From assembly GCA_024697945.1 (NCBI GenBank), contig JAILRU010000086.1:1-64000 (forward strand): 64,000 nt of DNA, written 5' to 3'. Made by a program: the position numbers and the translations under genes. Numbering within the stretch: position 1 is the stretch's first letter; each line of letters opens with the position of its first letter. Shown here piece after piece: positions 45,050-55,512 of this stretch. Source of the DNA: Bacteroidaceae bacterium (lineage in GTDB: Bacteria > Bacteroidota > Bacteroidia > Bacteroidales > Bacteroidaceae). The notes under the pieces were generated by a model. That model was given only the letters and a program-made list of their open reading frames with translations. It did no database searches and was not told where the DNA came from.

Positions 45050-46051
45050 ATGGCTAATAAATTAATAGTTTCACTTTCACCGCATGTTCACGGAGGAGAT
45101 TCCGTGCAGAAGAACATGTACGGTGTCTGCATAGCATTGGTACCCGCATTGCTTGCCAGCTTATGGTTCTTCGGAATGGGTGCTGCCATCGTTCTCGCAA
45201 CATCGGTGGCTTCCTGTGTTTTCTTTGAATGGGCCATCACAAAGTTTTTGCTAAAACGCTCGGGCTGTTCCATCTGCGATGGCAGTGCAATCCTGACAGG
45301 TTTGTTGCTGGGCTTCAACCTGCCAAGTAACCTGCCCCTCTGGATTATCATTATAGGTGCCCTCGTTGCCATTGGCATCGGAAAGATGACATACGGTGGC
45401 TTAGGACAGAATCCCTTCAATCCCGCTCTCGTTGGCCGCGTCTTCCTGCTCATCAGTTTCCCGGTGCAGATGACGACATGGCCTGTAGCCGGACAACTCA
45501 CGGCTTACACAGATGCTGAGACGGCAGCAACTCCGCTCTTCATTATGCAGAATGCCATTGCAAGCGGTGACCCTTCAGAACTGAACAAACTGCCGGATGC
45601 ATTTAACATGCTCATCGGTCAGACAGGAGGTTCTTTGGGCGAAGTGAGTGCCCTACTCCTCCTGCTTGGTTGCGCTTTCATGCTTTGGCGCAAAATCATC
45701 ACCTGGCATATTCCCGTCAGCATTCTCGGCACGGTTGCTATCTTCTCCGGCATCATGCATACGGTTAATCCTGTATATGCAATGCCGCATGTTGTGCTTA
45801 TGAGTGGTGGTCTTATTCTCGGTGCCTGCTTCATGGCAACAGACTATGTTACCTCCCCTATGACGGGAAAAGGACAAATCATCTATGGTGTCTGCATCGG
45901 TCTGCTCACCGTCATCATCCGTAACTGGGGAGCCTATCCGGAAGGCATGTCATTCGCGATTCTCATCATGAATGCCTTCACCCCTCTCATCAATACTTAT
46001 TGCAAGCCTGATCGTTTCGGCGAGGTCATCAGAAAGGAGGAAAAGAAATGA
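45050..46051 (+). CDS. rnfD: Rnf complex subunit D
   Basis: LIVSLSPHVHGGDSVQKNMYGVCIALVPALLAS; GGLGQNPFNPALVGRVFLLISFP; FMATDYVTSPMTGKGQIIYG. Confidence 0.96.
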   Translation: MANKLIVSLSPHVHGGDSVQKNMYGVCIALVPALLASLWFFGMGAAIVLATSVASCVFFEWAITKFLLKRSGCSICDGSAILTGLLLGFNLPSNLPLWIIIIGALVAIGIGKMTYGGLGQNPFNPALVGRVFLLISFPVQMTTWPVAGQLTAYTDAETAATPLFIMQNAIASGDPSELNKLPDAFNMLIGQTGGSLGEVSALLLLLGCAFMLWRKIITWHIPVSILGTVAIFSGIMHTVNPVYAMPHVVLMSGGLILGACFMATDYVTSPMTGKGQIIYGVCIGLLTVIIRNWGAYPEGMSFAILIMNAFTPLINTYCKPDRFGEVIRKEEKK

Positions 46052-46644
46052 AGAAGCTCAAATCAACATGGTATAATATGGCCATTGTGCTGACCGCCAT
46101 TTCAGTCGTTGCAGGAGCGGCCCTGGGCTATGTCAACGATGTAACAAAAGGGCCCATCAAAGCCATTAAGGCACAGCAATTGGCAGACGGTATCGGAGAG
46201 GTGCTTTCAGCCAATGGACTGCAAGTTCCCGAAGCAGAAGTGACCGAAGCTGGTGCAACCATCTATCGCACAGAACAAGGTACAGCGGTTCAAGTAACTG
46301 ACCCCAAAGGTTTTGGTGGCAAACTGACGGTCCTCGTCGGTTTTAATGAGGAAGGGCAAGTGTTGGGTTATCGTGTAATGGAGTCAAGCGAGACACCGGG
46401 ACTTGGTGCTAAAGCACAGGACTGGTTCCAGAAAGGTCAGAAGGGCGACATTATCGGCAAGCAGGCAGGCAACCTGACCGTCAGCAAGGACGGTGGAGAA
46501 GTGGATGCCATCACTGCATCAACGATTACCAGCCGTGCTTTCCTGCGTTGCATCAATGCTGCCTACAAAGCTCTTTCCGAAAACTCTGCTGACGGCCAAA
46601 GTGGAGCAAGCCAGCAGGCCGGGAAGACAAATAATAATATATAA
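46048..46644 (+). CDS. rnfG: Rnf complex subunit G (FMN-binding)
   Basis: VMESSETPGLGAKAQDWFQKGQ...VDAITASTITSRAF. Confidence 0.95.
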   Translation: MKKLKSTWYNMAIVLTAISVVAGAALGYVNDVTKGPIKAIKAQQLADGIGEVLSANGLQVPEAEVTEAGATIYRTEQGTAVQVTDPKGFGGKLTVLVGFNEEGQVLGYRVMESSETPGLGAKAQDWFQKGQKGDIIGKQAGNLTVSKDGGEVDAITASTITSRAFLRCINAAYKALSENSADGQSGASQQAGKTNNNI

Positions 46645-46663
46645 TGTATAGGAGGAAACAGAA

Positions 46664-47245
46664 ATGAACAATATGAAAGTCCTACTTAACGGTATAATAA
46701 AGGAGAATCCAACCTTCGTACTCCTGCTTGGCATGTGTCCCACTTTGGGAACCACCAGTAGCGCCATGAATGGTATGTCGATGGGACTTGCCACGACGGC
46801 TGTTCTTGTCTTCTCCAACCTGATTATCTCACTTATCAAGAACCTCATCCCGGATATGGTGCGCATTCCCTCTTTCATTGTGGTGATAGCATCTTTGGTG
46901 ACCATTCTGCAAATGCTCATCAAGGCCTATGCTCCCGACGTGGATGCCAGCCTCGGCCTCTTCATTCCGCTTATCGTGGTGAACTGCATTATTCTGGGAC
47001 GCGCTGAAGCATTTGCAGCCAAGAACGGTGTCGTCAGCAGTATTTGTGATGGCATCGGCATGGGTATTGGTTTTACCATCGCCCTCACCCTTCTGGGTGC
47101 TGCCCGTGAACTGCTCGGCACAGGCAGGGTATTTGATATGACGCTCTTCCCAGAGGACTACGGAGCACTCGTCTTCGTGCTGGCTCCTGGTGCATTTATT
47201 GCTCTCGGCTATCTCATTGCAATCATCAACAAAGTCAAATCGTAA
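46664..47245 (+). CDS. rnfE: Rnf complex subunit E
   Basis: LLNGIIKENPTFVLLLGMCPTLGTTSSAMNGMSMG...VNCIILGRAEAFAAKNGV. Confidence 0.96.
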   Translation: MNNMKVLLNGIIKENPTFVLLLGMCPTLGTTSSAMNGMSMGLATTAVLVFSNLIISLIKNLIPDMVRIPSFIVVIASLVTILQMLIKAYAPDVDASLGLFIPLIVVNCIILGRAEAFAAKNGVVSSICDGIGMGIGFTIALTLLGAARELLGTGRVFDMTLFPEDYGALVFVLAPGAFIALGYLIAIINKVKS

Positions 47246-47272
47246 ATAGTTAATCGTTAAATCGTAAATAGA
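47236..47272 (+). repeat. AAATCGT/AAATAGT array spanning the rnfE stop to the rnfA start
   Basis: aaatcgtaaatagttaatcgttaaatcgtaaatagat. Confidence 0.8.
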
Positions 47273-47273
47273 T

Positions 47274-47894
47274 ATGGCTTACATACTTATCTTCATCACA
47301 GCGATTTTTGTTAATAACATTGTCCTGTCGCAGTTCCTGGGTATCTGTCCCTTCCTTGGTGTCAGCAAGAAGGTGGATTCTGCCCTTGGTATGGGAGCAG
47401 CAGTAGCTTTCGTGCTCACGCTTGCAACCATCGTGACCTACCTCCTGCAAATATATGTGCTCAAGGCATTCGACCTCGAATATCTCCAGACGATTGCCTT
47501 CATCCTGGTCATTGCAGCCCTCGTTCAGATGGTGGAGATTATCCTGAAGAAGAGTGCACCAGCCCTGTATCAGGCACTGGGCGTCTTCCTGCCACTCATC
47601 ACCACCAACTGCTGCATCCTTGGTGTAGCTATCCTCGTTGCGAACGGCACATACGCTACTCAGGGTCTCGAGCCCAACCTGCTGACCGGTGTCGTCTTTG
47701 CCCTGAGCACAGCTATCGGTTTTGCATTGGCACTTGTTGTTTTTGCAGGTATTCGCGAACAGCTGGCAATGATGGACGTGCCCAAAGGCATGCAGGGAAT
47801 GAGCATCGCCCTTGTCACTGCCGGTCTTCTGGCAATGGCCTTTATGGGTTTCAGCGGCGTAGATAACGGACTTAAGACCTTGTTTGGATTATAG
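47274..47894 (+). CDS. rnfA: Rnf complex subunit A
   Basis: FVNNIVLSQFLGICPFLGVSKKVDSALGMG...LPLITTNCCILGVAILVA. Confidence 0.96.
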   Translation: MAYILIFITAIFVNNIVLSQFLGICPFLGVSKKVDSALGMGAAVAFVLTLATIVTYLLQIYVLKAFDLEYLQTIAFILVIAALVQMVEIILKKSAPALYQALGVFLPLITTNCCILGVAILVANGTYATQGLEPNLLTGVVFALSTAIGFALALVVFAGIREQLAMMDVPKGMQGMSIALVTAGLLAMAFMGFSGVDNGLKTLFGL

Positions 47895-47924
47895 ACCCCC
47901 TAAATCCCGTTAGGGGAAATAAAT

Positions 47925-47960
47925 ATGAATTTTGAATTTATTAATTTTGAATTTGAAAAT
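47925..47960 (+). repeat. TTTTGAA-type array directly upstream of the galE ATG
   Basis: atgaattttgaatttattaattttgaatttgaaaat. Confidence 0.75.
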
Positions 47961-48977
47961 ATGAATATTCTTTTAACTGGTGGCGCAGGTTACATTGGAA
48001 GCCACACACTTATCGAGTTAGACAAAGCAGGCCACAGCGTGGTGGTAGTAGATAACTTTTACAATTCACAGCCCGAGGCAATCCGTCGTGTGGAGAAAAT
48101 CATCGGTCACAAGGTCACATTAATTGAGGCTGACATTCGCGACCGTGCCGCTATGGACAAAATCTTCACAGAACATAAGATAGATGCAGTCATCAACTTT
48201 GCTGGTTTAAAGGCTGTCGGAGAATCCGTAGCTAAGCCTCTCATGTATTATGAGACAAACATGAACGGCGTATTTGTTCTTGTTGACGTTATGCGCCAAC
48301 ATGGTTGTAAGAATATCATCTTCTCCTCCAGCGCCACGGTTTATGGCGACCCAGCCATTATTCCCATCACCGAGGAATGTCCCAAAGGCCAGTGTACCAA
48401 TCCATACGGTTGGACCAAGTCGATGATTGAGCAGGTATTGATGGATGTTCAGAAGGCTGACCCAGAATGGAACGTGGTCTTGCTGCGTTATTTCAACCCC
48501 ATTGGTGCACATGAATCGGGTCTGATTGGCGAGAACCCCAATGGCATCCCCAACAACCTGATGCCTTACATTACTCAGACTGCCATCGGTATTCGTAAGG
48601 AGCTGGGCGTCTTCGGTGACGATTATGATACTCACGATGGTACAGGCGTCCGTGACTACATCCATGTGGTGGATCTTGCAAATGGTCATGTCTGTGCGCT
48701 TAAGGCCATTAAGGAGAACAAGGGACTGGCCATCTATAACTTGGGAACTGGTCATGGTTATTCAGTCCTCGATGTTGTCAAGGCATTCGAGAAGGCAAAC
48801 GGTCTAAAGGTCCCCTACGTCATCAAGCCCCGTCGTCCAGGCGATATTGCCACATGCTACTGCGACCCTGCCAAGGCTAAGGCTGAGTTGGGATGGGAAG
48901 CAAAGTTTGGCATTGAGGAAATGTGCCGCGATTCCTGGAACTTCCAGAAGAATAATCCTAAAGGTTACGAGGTATAG
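47961..48977 (+). CDS. galE: UDP-glucose 4-epimerase
   Basis: NILLTGGAGYIGSHTLIELDKAGHSVVVVDNFYNS; YGWTKSMIEQVL; DYIHVVDLANGHV. Confidence 0.96.
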   Translation: MNILLTGGAGYIGSHTLIELDKAGHSVVVVDNFYNSQPEAIRRVEKIIGHKVTLIEADIRDRAAMDKIFTEHKIDAVINFAGLKAVGESVAKPLMYYETNMNGVFVLVDVMRQHGCKNIIFSSSATVYGDPAIIPITEECPKGQCTNPYGWTKSMIEQVLMDVQKADPEWNVVLLRYFNPIGAHESGLIGENPNGIPNNLMPYITQTAIGIRKELGVFGDDYDTHDGTGVRDYIHVVDLANGHVCALKAIKENKGLAIYNLGTGHGYSVLDVVKAFEKANGLKVPYVIKPRRPGDIATCYCDPAKAKAELGWEAKFGIEEMCRDSWNFQKNNPKGYEV

Positions 48978-49027
48978 TAATCAATCCATTAATCCACCCT
49001 TATACAAACAATTTAGGCTAATGTAAT

Positions 49028-52000
49028 ATGAAAAAGAGCATCCTTTCCCTAATTAGTCTCTGCTTTTTAACATCTCAACATCTCAATATCTCAATGTTGA
49101 AAGCAGAGCCTGTTGGCAAAGAGGCTGCGCTCTACACTGCGCAGACATACATGCTTGCTAAAGGCAAGACTGTCAATGCGACTCCCGCCCCATCCCAGAG
49201 TTCCCGAAAGAAGTCCAGCTCTGGGGAGACGGAGAATGAGCAGCCTTACTACTATGTATTCAATGCAGGAGGCAATGGTGGCTATGTTATTGTATCAGGC
49301 GATGACCGTACTGAGCCTATCCTCGGCTATGTCGAACAGGGTTCCTTCGACCCGGATAACATCCCTGAGAACATGCGTTCCTGGCTGCAATCCTATGCCG
49401 ATCAGATTAAGTACATCGTGGACAATGACATCCAGCCAGACTCTCCCCTTCTCAAGAAGCGCAACAAGGTCCAGGGCACAAAGCACAGCGTACCCGAGTT
49501 GTTGACAACTCGTTGGAACCAAGGAAGTCCATACAATATCACCTGCCCAAAGTACTACAAGGAAGAGGATGGCACCCAACACTATCCCGCTACTGGTTGT
49601 ACGGCAACAGCTATGGCACAGGTCATGTATTTCTACAGGCATCCCGATAAGACCAAGGCTGTCATTCCTGCCCATAGCAATACCTACACCTACACGGATA
49701 AGAGCGATGGTCAAAAAAAGACTGTCACAGTCACGGCAAAGGCCATACCACGCAATACCCCGATTGACTGGGATAACATGCGCGACACATATTCTTGGAA
49801 CGGCATTGAGAATGCCAATGCGCAGGACTCTGCTGTCGCCAACCTGATGCTCTACTGCGGTCAGTCAGTAAAGATGGGTTGGGGACCTTCCTCTGGTGCC
49901 AACTTCAGCGCTGAATCCTACATCAATATCTTTGGTTACGACAACAGTTGCTATGTAGGTGAACGTCGCGACTACAGCATCGACGACTGGTTCGACATGC
50001 TCTACAACGAGATAGAACAGGGTTATCCTGTCCTCTTCTCTGGTTTCTCATCCGGCGGTGGGCATGCTTTCGTGCTCGACGGCTTCGACGGCGATAATCT
50101 CTTCCACCTCAACTGGGGCTGGGGAGGCGGCAGCAACGGATGGTTCCTTGTAAGCATCCTCAACCCAGGTGACAACAGCGGCATCGGTGCAAGCAGCAGC
50201 AGCGACGGCTATAGCATGAGCCAGCGTGCACTCTTCAATCTCCGTCTGCCCGACAATGACAGAGCTGACACTTACCTCTTCATCAAAGATGTCGCTGTCA
50301 CTGGAGCCTCTTCCATCAAAGCCACATTTGAGAACAGGACGGGCGCTACCGGTAGCTTCAGTACTGGTATCGTCAAGTTGGACGATGACGGTGGCATTTC
50401 TCTTATCGGCACCGCACAATCCATCTCTAGCATGGAGAATGGCTCTTCCCAGACCAAGACCTTCAACCTCAAGAACAGACTCACCGAGGGCACTTACAGG
50501 CTTTCTCCCGCCAGCAAAGCCTCAAGGGGCAAGGTTTGGCGTGCAAAGTTCAATATGCGCAATCATTATATAGAGGCTGTAGTCGATAGCGAGGGCGCAG
50601 TCACCTTGACTCCCGTCGATATATCCAATGGCAGCTCCATCAGTATCGACACCATCACCTTCCCCAGCACTCGTATCGTAGGAAATGAACAGGAGGTAAA
50701 GGTAACCTATCGCAACAATGGCAACGAGTACTTCAAGACTATATACATGCATGTTAGCAAGACGGCCAGCAATCCTTCGAGTGACACCTATGTGAAAAGC
50801 AAGTCACAAGTCGCCGTTCGCGCAGACGAGACGGTCGATGTGTCATTCTTCTTCACGCCAGAAGAAACCGGCACTTATAAACTATGGTTCACCACATCAG
50901 AAAACGGTGGTGATATCGTCGGACGGGGCACTGTGGACATCGTCGAGGAATCGGAAGCTCCCAAGGCCAACCTCGTTGTCAGCTCCTACACCATCACTAA
51001 TCTCGTCGAAGGCATTGCATACGGCAAGCGCCTCGTTGGCAGGGCCGCCATCAGGAACAATGCAAAAGTTGACTTCAACGGCAGGATAAGACTGACAATA
51101 TGGAACCAGCCAAACAGCTCAGGTTCAGCATGGGGTGGTTCAAGCCACACCTATGATGTTGATATCATGGCCGGTAAGGTGGCTAGCGTCGAGTTTGAGT
51201 TCGATGGCCTCAGCGAGAACAACAAATACTATCTTAGTGCCTCCTATGTCAACCAAAGCGGTGAACTGGGCAACGGTGGCGTATGGGACTTAGGCGGTTG
51301 GGAAATGAAGGCTGGCTTGGCATTATGGAAGAACGATGGCTCTGTAACCGGCAAGGCATATAGCACATCCATTGGAATAACCTCCAACATCTGTGGAGTA
51401 CATGCCGATTGCAGCAAGAAAATCACCCGCATGACGCCAAACAAGAATCCAAACACCATATATGCTTTTGGCGCAAACATGGAAAGACCGGCCAGACTCG
51501 ACTCTGCCAACGTCGTAATCGGCAGTCATGCTGACCGCATCAATTTTGTCAATGACCAGCCTTATTACATACCTGTCACCTTCGATGCCGACAGTGCTTT
51601 CTTCACCTACACCTTCCCCGAGACAGAGGATGGTACGAAGTGGCATGCCTTTACGATGCCCTTCGAGGTTGACTCCATCTTCGTGGATGATATCCCCACC
51701 AGCCTCGACGATTCTCTCAAGCACTTCTGGATATACGAATTTGCTGCCCAGGGCAACGACGGTGAGATAATCTTTGCGCCTGCAACAGTGCTGCGGGGTG
51801 CCACGCCTTATATCATTGCAGCCGATTCCTACATGGCAGGGCGTTCTATTGTCTTCCGCTCACTCGACGTGCCGTTCTACAAGGCAGGCTCCAACAAGAT
51901 GGTCATTACCTCGTCGGACTACAAGTTCCACGGAAACACATTCGCACCCAAGCTCAAGGACTTCTACATGCTGAATGAAGATGGAACAGCTTTCGAGTAT

Positions 52001-52285
52001 GTTTCGGTGGCTAAGTTAATCTCAGCCGGGGCCTCCTACTTCACCACCTCCCTCCCCGAGGAACTGCGTCTGCCGAGCATCGTCCTGCCTAAGATACCTA
52101 CGGTACAGGTAATTCTTGGCGACATCAATGGCGACACTAAAGTAGATATTGCTGATGCCGTGAGCGTCCTGAACATCATGGCAGCAGGAGAGTTTAACAT
52201 AATTGCTGACATCAATGGCGACGGACAAATTGACATCGCCGACTTTGTCAGCATCCTTAACATCATGGCAGGAGATACAAAATGA
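49028..52285 (+). CDS. Secreted C10 (streptopain-like) cysteine protease with C-terminal dockerin-like EF-hand pair
   Basis: YPATGCTATAMAQVM; GGGHAFVLDGFDGDNLFHLNWGWGGGSNGWF; C-terminal ILGDINGDTKVDIADAVSVLNIMAAGEFNIIADINGDGQIDIADFVSILNIMAG. Confidence 0.93.
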   Translation: MKKSILSLISLCFLTSQHLNISMLKAEPVGKEAALYTAQTYMLAKGKTVNATPAPSQSSRKKSSSGETENEQPYYYVFNAGGNGGYVIVSGDDRTEPILGYVEQGSFDPDNIPENMRSWLQSYADQIKYIVDNDIQPDSPLLKKRNKVQGTKHSVPELLTTRWNQGSPYNITCPKYYKEEDGTQHYPATGCTATAMAQVMYFYRHPDKTKAVIPAHSNTYTYTDKSDGQKKTVTVTAKAIPRNTPIDWDNMRDTYSWNGIENANAQDSAVANLMLYCGQSVKMGWGPSSGANFSAESYINIFGYDNSCYVGERRDYSIDDWFDMLYNEIEQGYPVLFSGFSSGGGHAFVLDGFDGDNLFHLNWGWGGGSNGWFLVSILNPGDNSGIGASSSSDGYSMSQRALFNLRLPDNDRADTYLFIKDVAVTGASSIKATFENRTGATGSFSTGIVKLDDDGGISLIGTAQSISSMENGSSQTKTFNLKNRLTEGTYRLSPASKASRGKVWRAKFNMRNHYIEAVVDSEGAVTLTPVDISNGSSISIDTITFPSTRIVGNEQEVKVTYRNNGNEYFKTIYMHVSKTASNPSSDTYVKSKSQVAVRADETVDVSFFFTPEETGTYKLWFTTSENGGDIVGRGTVDIVEESEAPKANLVVSSYTITNLVEGIAYGKRLVGRAAIRNNAKVDFNGRIRLTIWNQPNSSGSAWGGSSHTYDVDIMAGKVASVEFEFDGLSENNKYYLSASYVNQSGELGNGGVWDLGGWEMKAGLALWKNDGSVTGKAYSTSIGITSNICGVHADCSKKITRMTPNKNPNTIYAFGANMERPARLDSANVVIGSHADRINFVNDQPYYIPVTFDADSAFFTYTFPETEDGTKWHAFTMPFEVDSIFVDDIPTSLDDSLKHFWIYEFAAQGNDGEIIFAPATVLRGATPYIIAADSYMAGRSIVFRSLDVPFYKAGSNKMVITSSDYKFHGNTFAPKLKDFYMLNEDGTAFEYVSVAKLISAGASYFTTSLPEELRLPSIVLPKIPTVQVILGDINGDTKVDIADAVSVLNIMAAGEFNIIADINGDGQIDIADFVSILNIMAGDTK
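49069..49099 (+). repeat. 8-nt array in the signal-peptide coding region of the first C10 paralogue
   Basis: aacatctc aacatctc aatatctc aatgttg. Confidence 0.8.
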
Positions 52286-55200
52286 AACGTTTAACATTAT
52301 CATTATCGACGCTCTGCTTCTTAGCATTTCTACCTTGCAACTATGCAACATTGAGAGCAGAGTCTGTCGGCGAGCAGGCTGCACTCTACACAGCCCAGTC
52401 ATTCATGCTTGCCAAGGGCAAGACAATTGAAACCTCCCCCGTCACCTCCCAAGGTGGGAGCCATCGCAGGAAAGCAGCCTCGACGGAGGAGGAGACTCCC
52501 TATTATTATGTATTCAATGTAGGAGGCGATGGTGGCTACGTCATCGTTTCCGGCGACGACCGCACAGAGCCTATCCTCGGTTACGTTGACCAGGGTACAT
52601 TCGACCCCGACAACATTCCCGAGAACATGAGTTCCTGGCTGCAGTTCTATGCCGACCAGATAAAGTACATCAAGGACAATGACATCCAGCCGGATTCTCC
52701 TATTCTCAAGAAACGTAATAAGGTGAGCGGCACAAAGCACAGCATACCCGAGCTGCTGACCACACGCTGGAACCAGGGAAATCCATACAACATCACCTGT
52801 CCCAAGTACTACAAGGGCGACGGCTCACAGCACTACCCTGCTGCTGGCTGTGTGGCAACTGCAATGGCACAGGTCGTTTACTACTACAAGTTCCCAGAAA
52901 AGACAAAGGCTGTCATCCCTGCCCATTCCAATACATATAAATTGGACGACGGTACCGAGAAGACAGTCACAGTAAAGGCCGTACCGCGCGGCACAACCAT
53001 TGATTGGGAGAACATGCGCGACACCTATTCCTGGAATGGCTTTGACAATGCCAATGCACAGGACACAGCTGTTGCCAATCTGATGCTCTACTGCGGTCAG
53101 TCTGTCAAGATGGGCTGGGGAGCCTCATCGGGCGCTACCACTTCAAGGGCTCGCGATGTCTTCGTCAATTACTTTGGCTACAATTCGAGTGCCTATTGGG
53201 GAGGTCGTGGAAGCTATTCGATAGATGAATGGTTCGAGATGCTCTACGACGAGATGGAAGCCGGTTATCCGGTCCTCTACTGCGGTCATTCTTCGGGCGG
53301 CGGCCATGCCTTCGTAATCGACGGCTTCGATGGCGACAACCTGTTCCACGTCAATTGGGGCTGGGGCGGCGGCAGCAACGGCTGGTTCCTCATAGGCATC
53401 CTCAATCCTGGCGACAACAGCGGTATGGGAGCCAGCAGCAGCAGCGACGGCTATAGCATGAGCCAAGGTGCGCTCTTCAATCTTCGTACCACCGCGCCTC
53501 CCAAGCAAGACACCCATCTTTATATCGGCGATGTCTCGATAGCCAACCAAACCATCAAGGCAACGTTCACGAACAAGACGGGTTCCACCGGCGCCTTCAA
53601 CACAGGTATTGTCATGCTCGATGAGGATGGCTCGCTTGCGCTTGTAGGAAACAAACAAACCATTTCCAGCATGGAAAACGGCGCGACTCAATCTAAGGCC
53701 TTCTCCCTCAGGAAGAAGCTTCCCGAAGGCACCTACAGGCTTTCTCCCGCCAGCAAGTCTTCGAGGGGTGAGGTATGGCATCCAAAATATAACATGCAGA
53801 GCCAGTACATCGAGGCTGTCGTCGATGCTGACAGTACCGTCACCCTAACTCCCATCAACATCTCCGTCGGGAATCAGGTCAGCATCAGCATCGACACCAT
53901 CACCTTCCCGGGCACCCGCATCATGAAGAAGGAGCAGGAGGTGAAGGTGAAGTTCCGCAACGATGGTGCAGAGTACTTCAAGACAGTCTATTTCTTTGCC
54001 AGCCAGACAAACAAGAAGGTCTATACCGAAAGCAAGTCGATGGTTGCCATTCGTACAGGCGAGACGGCAGAGGTGTCGTACTTCTTCACGCCGGACACGA
54101 CTGGCATCTACAACCTCTGGTTCTGCAACGACGACAAGGGCAACGGCGTAATAGGTCAAGGCACGATGGAAGTCATCGACGAAGCAAGTGCGGTCAAGGC
54201 CAACCTCGCTGTCTCGTCCTATACCATCAACAATCTCGTCGAAGGCATTGCTTACGGCAAACGCCTGATTGGCAGGGCAACCATCAAGAACAATGCTAAA
54301 GAGGACTACCACGGAAGCGTCAAGTTCCAGCTCTGGAATCAGAAGGTTGGAAACAACACGGCGTACAGCGGTCCCACCCGCACATACCATATAGATGTCG
54401 TTGCGGGTAAGACTGCCAGTGTGGAATTTGAGTTCGATGGCCTGAGCGAAGGCTATTACTACCGCTTCAAGGTATCGTATGGCAATCAGGACGGCACATT
54501 GTCCAACGGCGGTCTTTGGGACAACAGATGGGAGATGAAGGCCGGTTTGCTTACCTGGAAGACCGACGGAACCGTAGCTGGCCAGGCATATCGTGCCACG
54601 TTCTCGGCACCCACGACTGCCTGTGGCGTGTATGCCGACTGCGGTAAGATCACACGTTTGCGTCCTAACGCGAATCCCAATACCATCTATGCCTTTGCAC
54701 CCGACATGAAGATACCGGCCAGCCTCGATTCATCCAATGTCGTAAGCGGCAACCACGCAAAGCGCATCAATCTGGTCAACGACAAGCCCTACTACATTCC
54801 AACCACCTTCGATGCCGATAGCGCTTCCTTCACCTACACCTTCCCCGAGACAGAGGACGGTACGAAGTGGCACGCCCTTACGATGCCCTTCGAGTCGGAC
54901 TCCATCTGTGTCGATAGCATCCCCGTCTCGCTCTCCGACACGCTCAAGCATTTCTGGATATACGAGTTCACAGCCGAGGACAGCAAGGGGAACATCGTCT
55001 TCAAGCCAGTCACCAAGCTACGTGGAGGAACACCCTACATCATTGCAGCCGATTCCTACATGGCGGGGCGCTCCATCGTCTTCCATGCGACCGACGTATC
55101 CTTCTTCAAGACGGGTACGGACAAGATGCTTGTTTCATCGCCAGGCTACAAGTTCCACGGCAACACCCATGCCCCGAGGCTCAAGGACTGCTACTTGCTG

Positions 55201-55512
55201 AATGAAGAAGGAACGGCGTTCGACTATACCGCGACCAACAAGTTGCTGACCGGTCTCAACTCCTACTTCACCACCGCCTTGTCCGAGGTACAGCGTCTGC
55301 CCAGCATCGTTCTGCCCGAGATACCTACTGTTCAGGTAATATTAGGCGACATCAATGGCGACACGAAGGTGGATATTGCAGATGCCGTAAGCGTCCTGAA
55401 CATTATGGCAGCAGGTGAGTTCAGCCAGATTGCCGACATCAATGGTGACGGCCAAATCGACATTGCCGACTTCGTCAGCATTCTGAACATCATGGCGGGA
55501 GGTACCGAGTGA
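52282..55512 (+). CDS. Secreted C10 cysteine protease, tandem paralogue of the preceding gene, dockerin-like C-terminus
   Basis: YPAAGCVATAMAQVVYYY; GGGHAFVIDGFDGDNLFHVNWGWGGGSNGWF; DINGDTKVDIADAVSVLNIMAAGEFSQIADINGDGQIDIADFVSILNIMAGG. Confidence 0.93.
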   Translation: MKRLTLSLSTLCFLAFLPCNYATLRAESVGEQAALYTAQSFMLAKGKTIETSPVTSQGGSHRRKAASTEEETPYYYVFNVGGDGGYVIVSGDDRTEPILGYVDQGTFDPDNIPENMSSWLQFYADQIKYIKDNDIQPDSPILKKRNKVSGTKHSIPELLTTRWNQGNPYNITCPKYYKGDGSQHYPAAGCVATAMAQVVYYYKFPEKTKAVIPAHSNTYKLDDGTEKTVTVKAVPRGTTIDWENMRDTYSWNGFDNANAQDTAVANLMLYCGQSVKMGWGASSGATTSRARDVFVNYFGYNSSAYWGGRGSYSIDEWFEMLYDEMEAGYPVLYCGHSSGGGHAFVIDGFDGDNLFHVNWGWGGGSNGWFLIGILNPGDNSGMGASSSSDGYSMSQGALFNLRTTAPPKQDTHLYIGDVSIANQTIKATFTNKTGSTGAFNTGIVMLDEDGSLALVGNKQTISSMENGATQSKAFSLRKKLPEGTYRLSPASKSSRGEVWHPKYNMQSQYIEAVVDADSTVTLTPINISVGNQVSISIDTITFPGTRIMKKEQEVKVKFRNDGAEYFKTVYFFASQTNKKVYTESKSMVAIRTGETAEVSYFFTPDTTGIYNLWFCNDDKGNGVIGQGTMEVIDEASAVKANLAVSSYTINNLVEGIAYGKRLIGRATIKNNAKEDYHGSVKFQLWNQKVGNNTAYSGPTRTYHIDVVAGKTASVEFEFDGLSEGYYYRFKVSYGNQDGTLSNGGLWDNRWEMKAGLLTWKTDGTVAGQAYRATFSAPTTACGVYADCGKITRLRPNANPNTIYAFAPDMKIPASLDSSNVVSGNHAKRINLVNDKPYYIPTTFDADSASFTYTFPETEDGTKWHALTMPFESDSICVDSIPVSLSDTLKHFWIYEFTAEDSKGNIVFKPVTKLRGGTPYIIAADSYMAGRSIVFHATDVSFFKTGTDKMLVSSPGYKFHGNTHAPRLKDCYLLNEEGTAFDYTATNKLLTGLNSYFTTALSEVQRLPSIVLPEIPTVQVILGDINGDTKVDIADAVSVLNIMAAGEFSQIADINGDGQIDIADFVSILNIMAGGTE

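Noticed and set aside
46394-46412. cttggtgctaaagca in rnfG matching the double-hairpin element over about 14-15 nt
   Set aside because: This encodes the conserved RnfG motif ETPGLGAKA and the rest of the element is absent, so coincidence.
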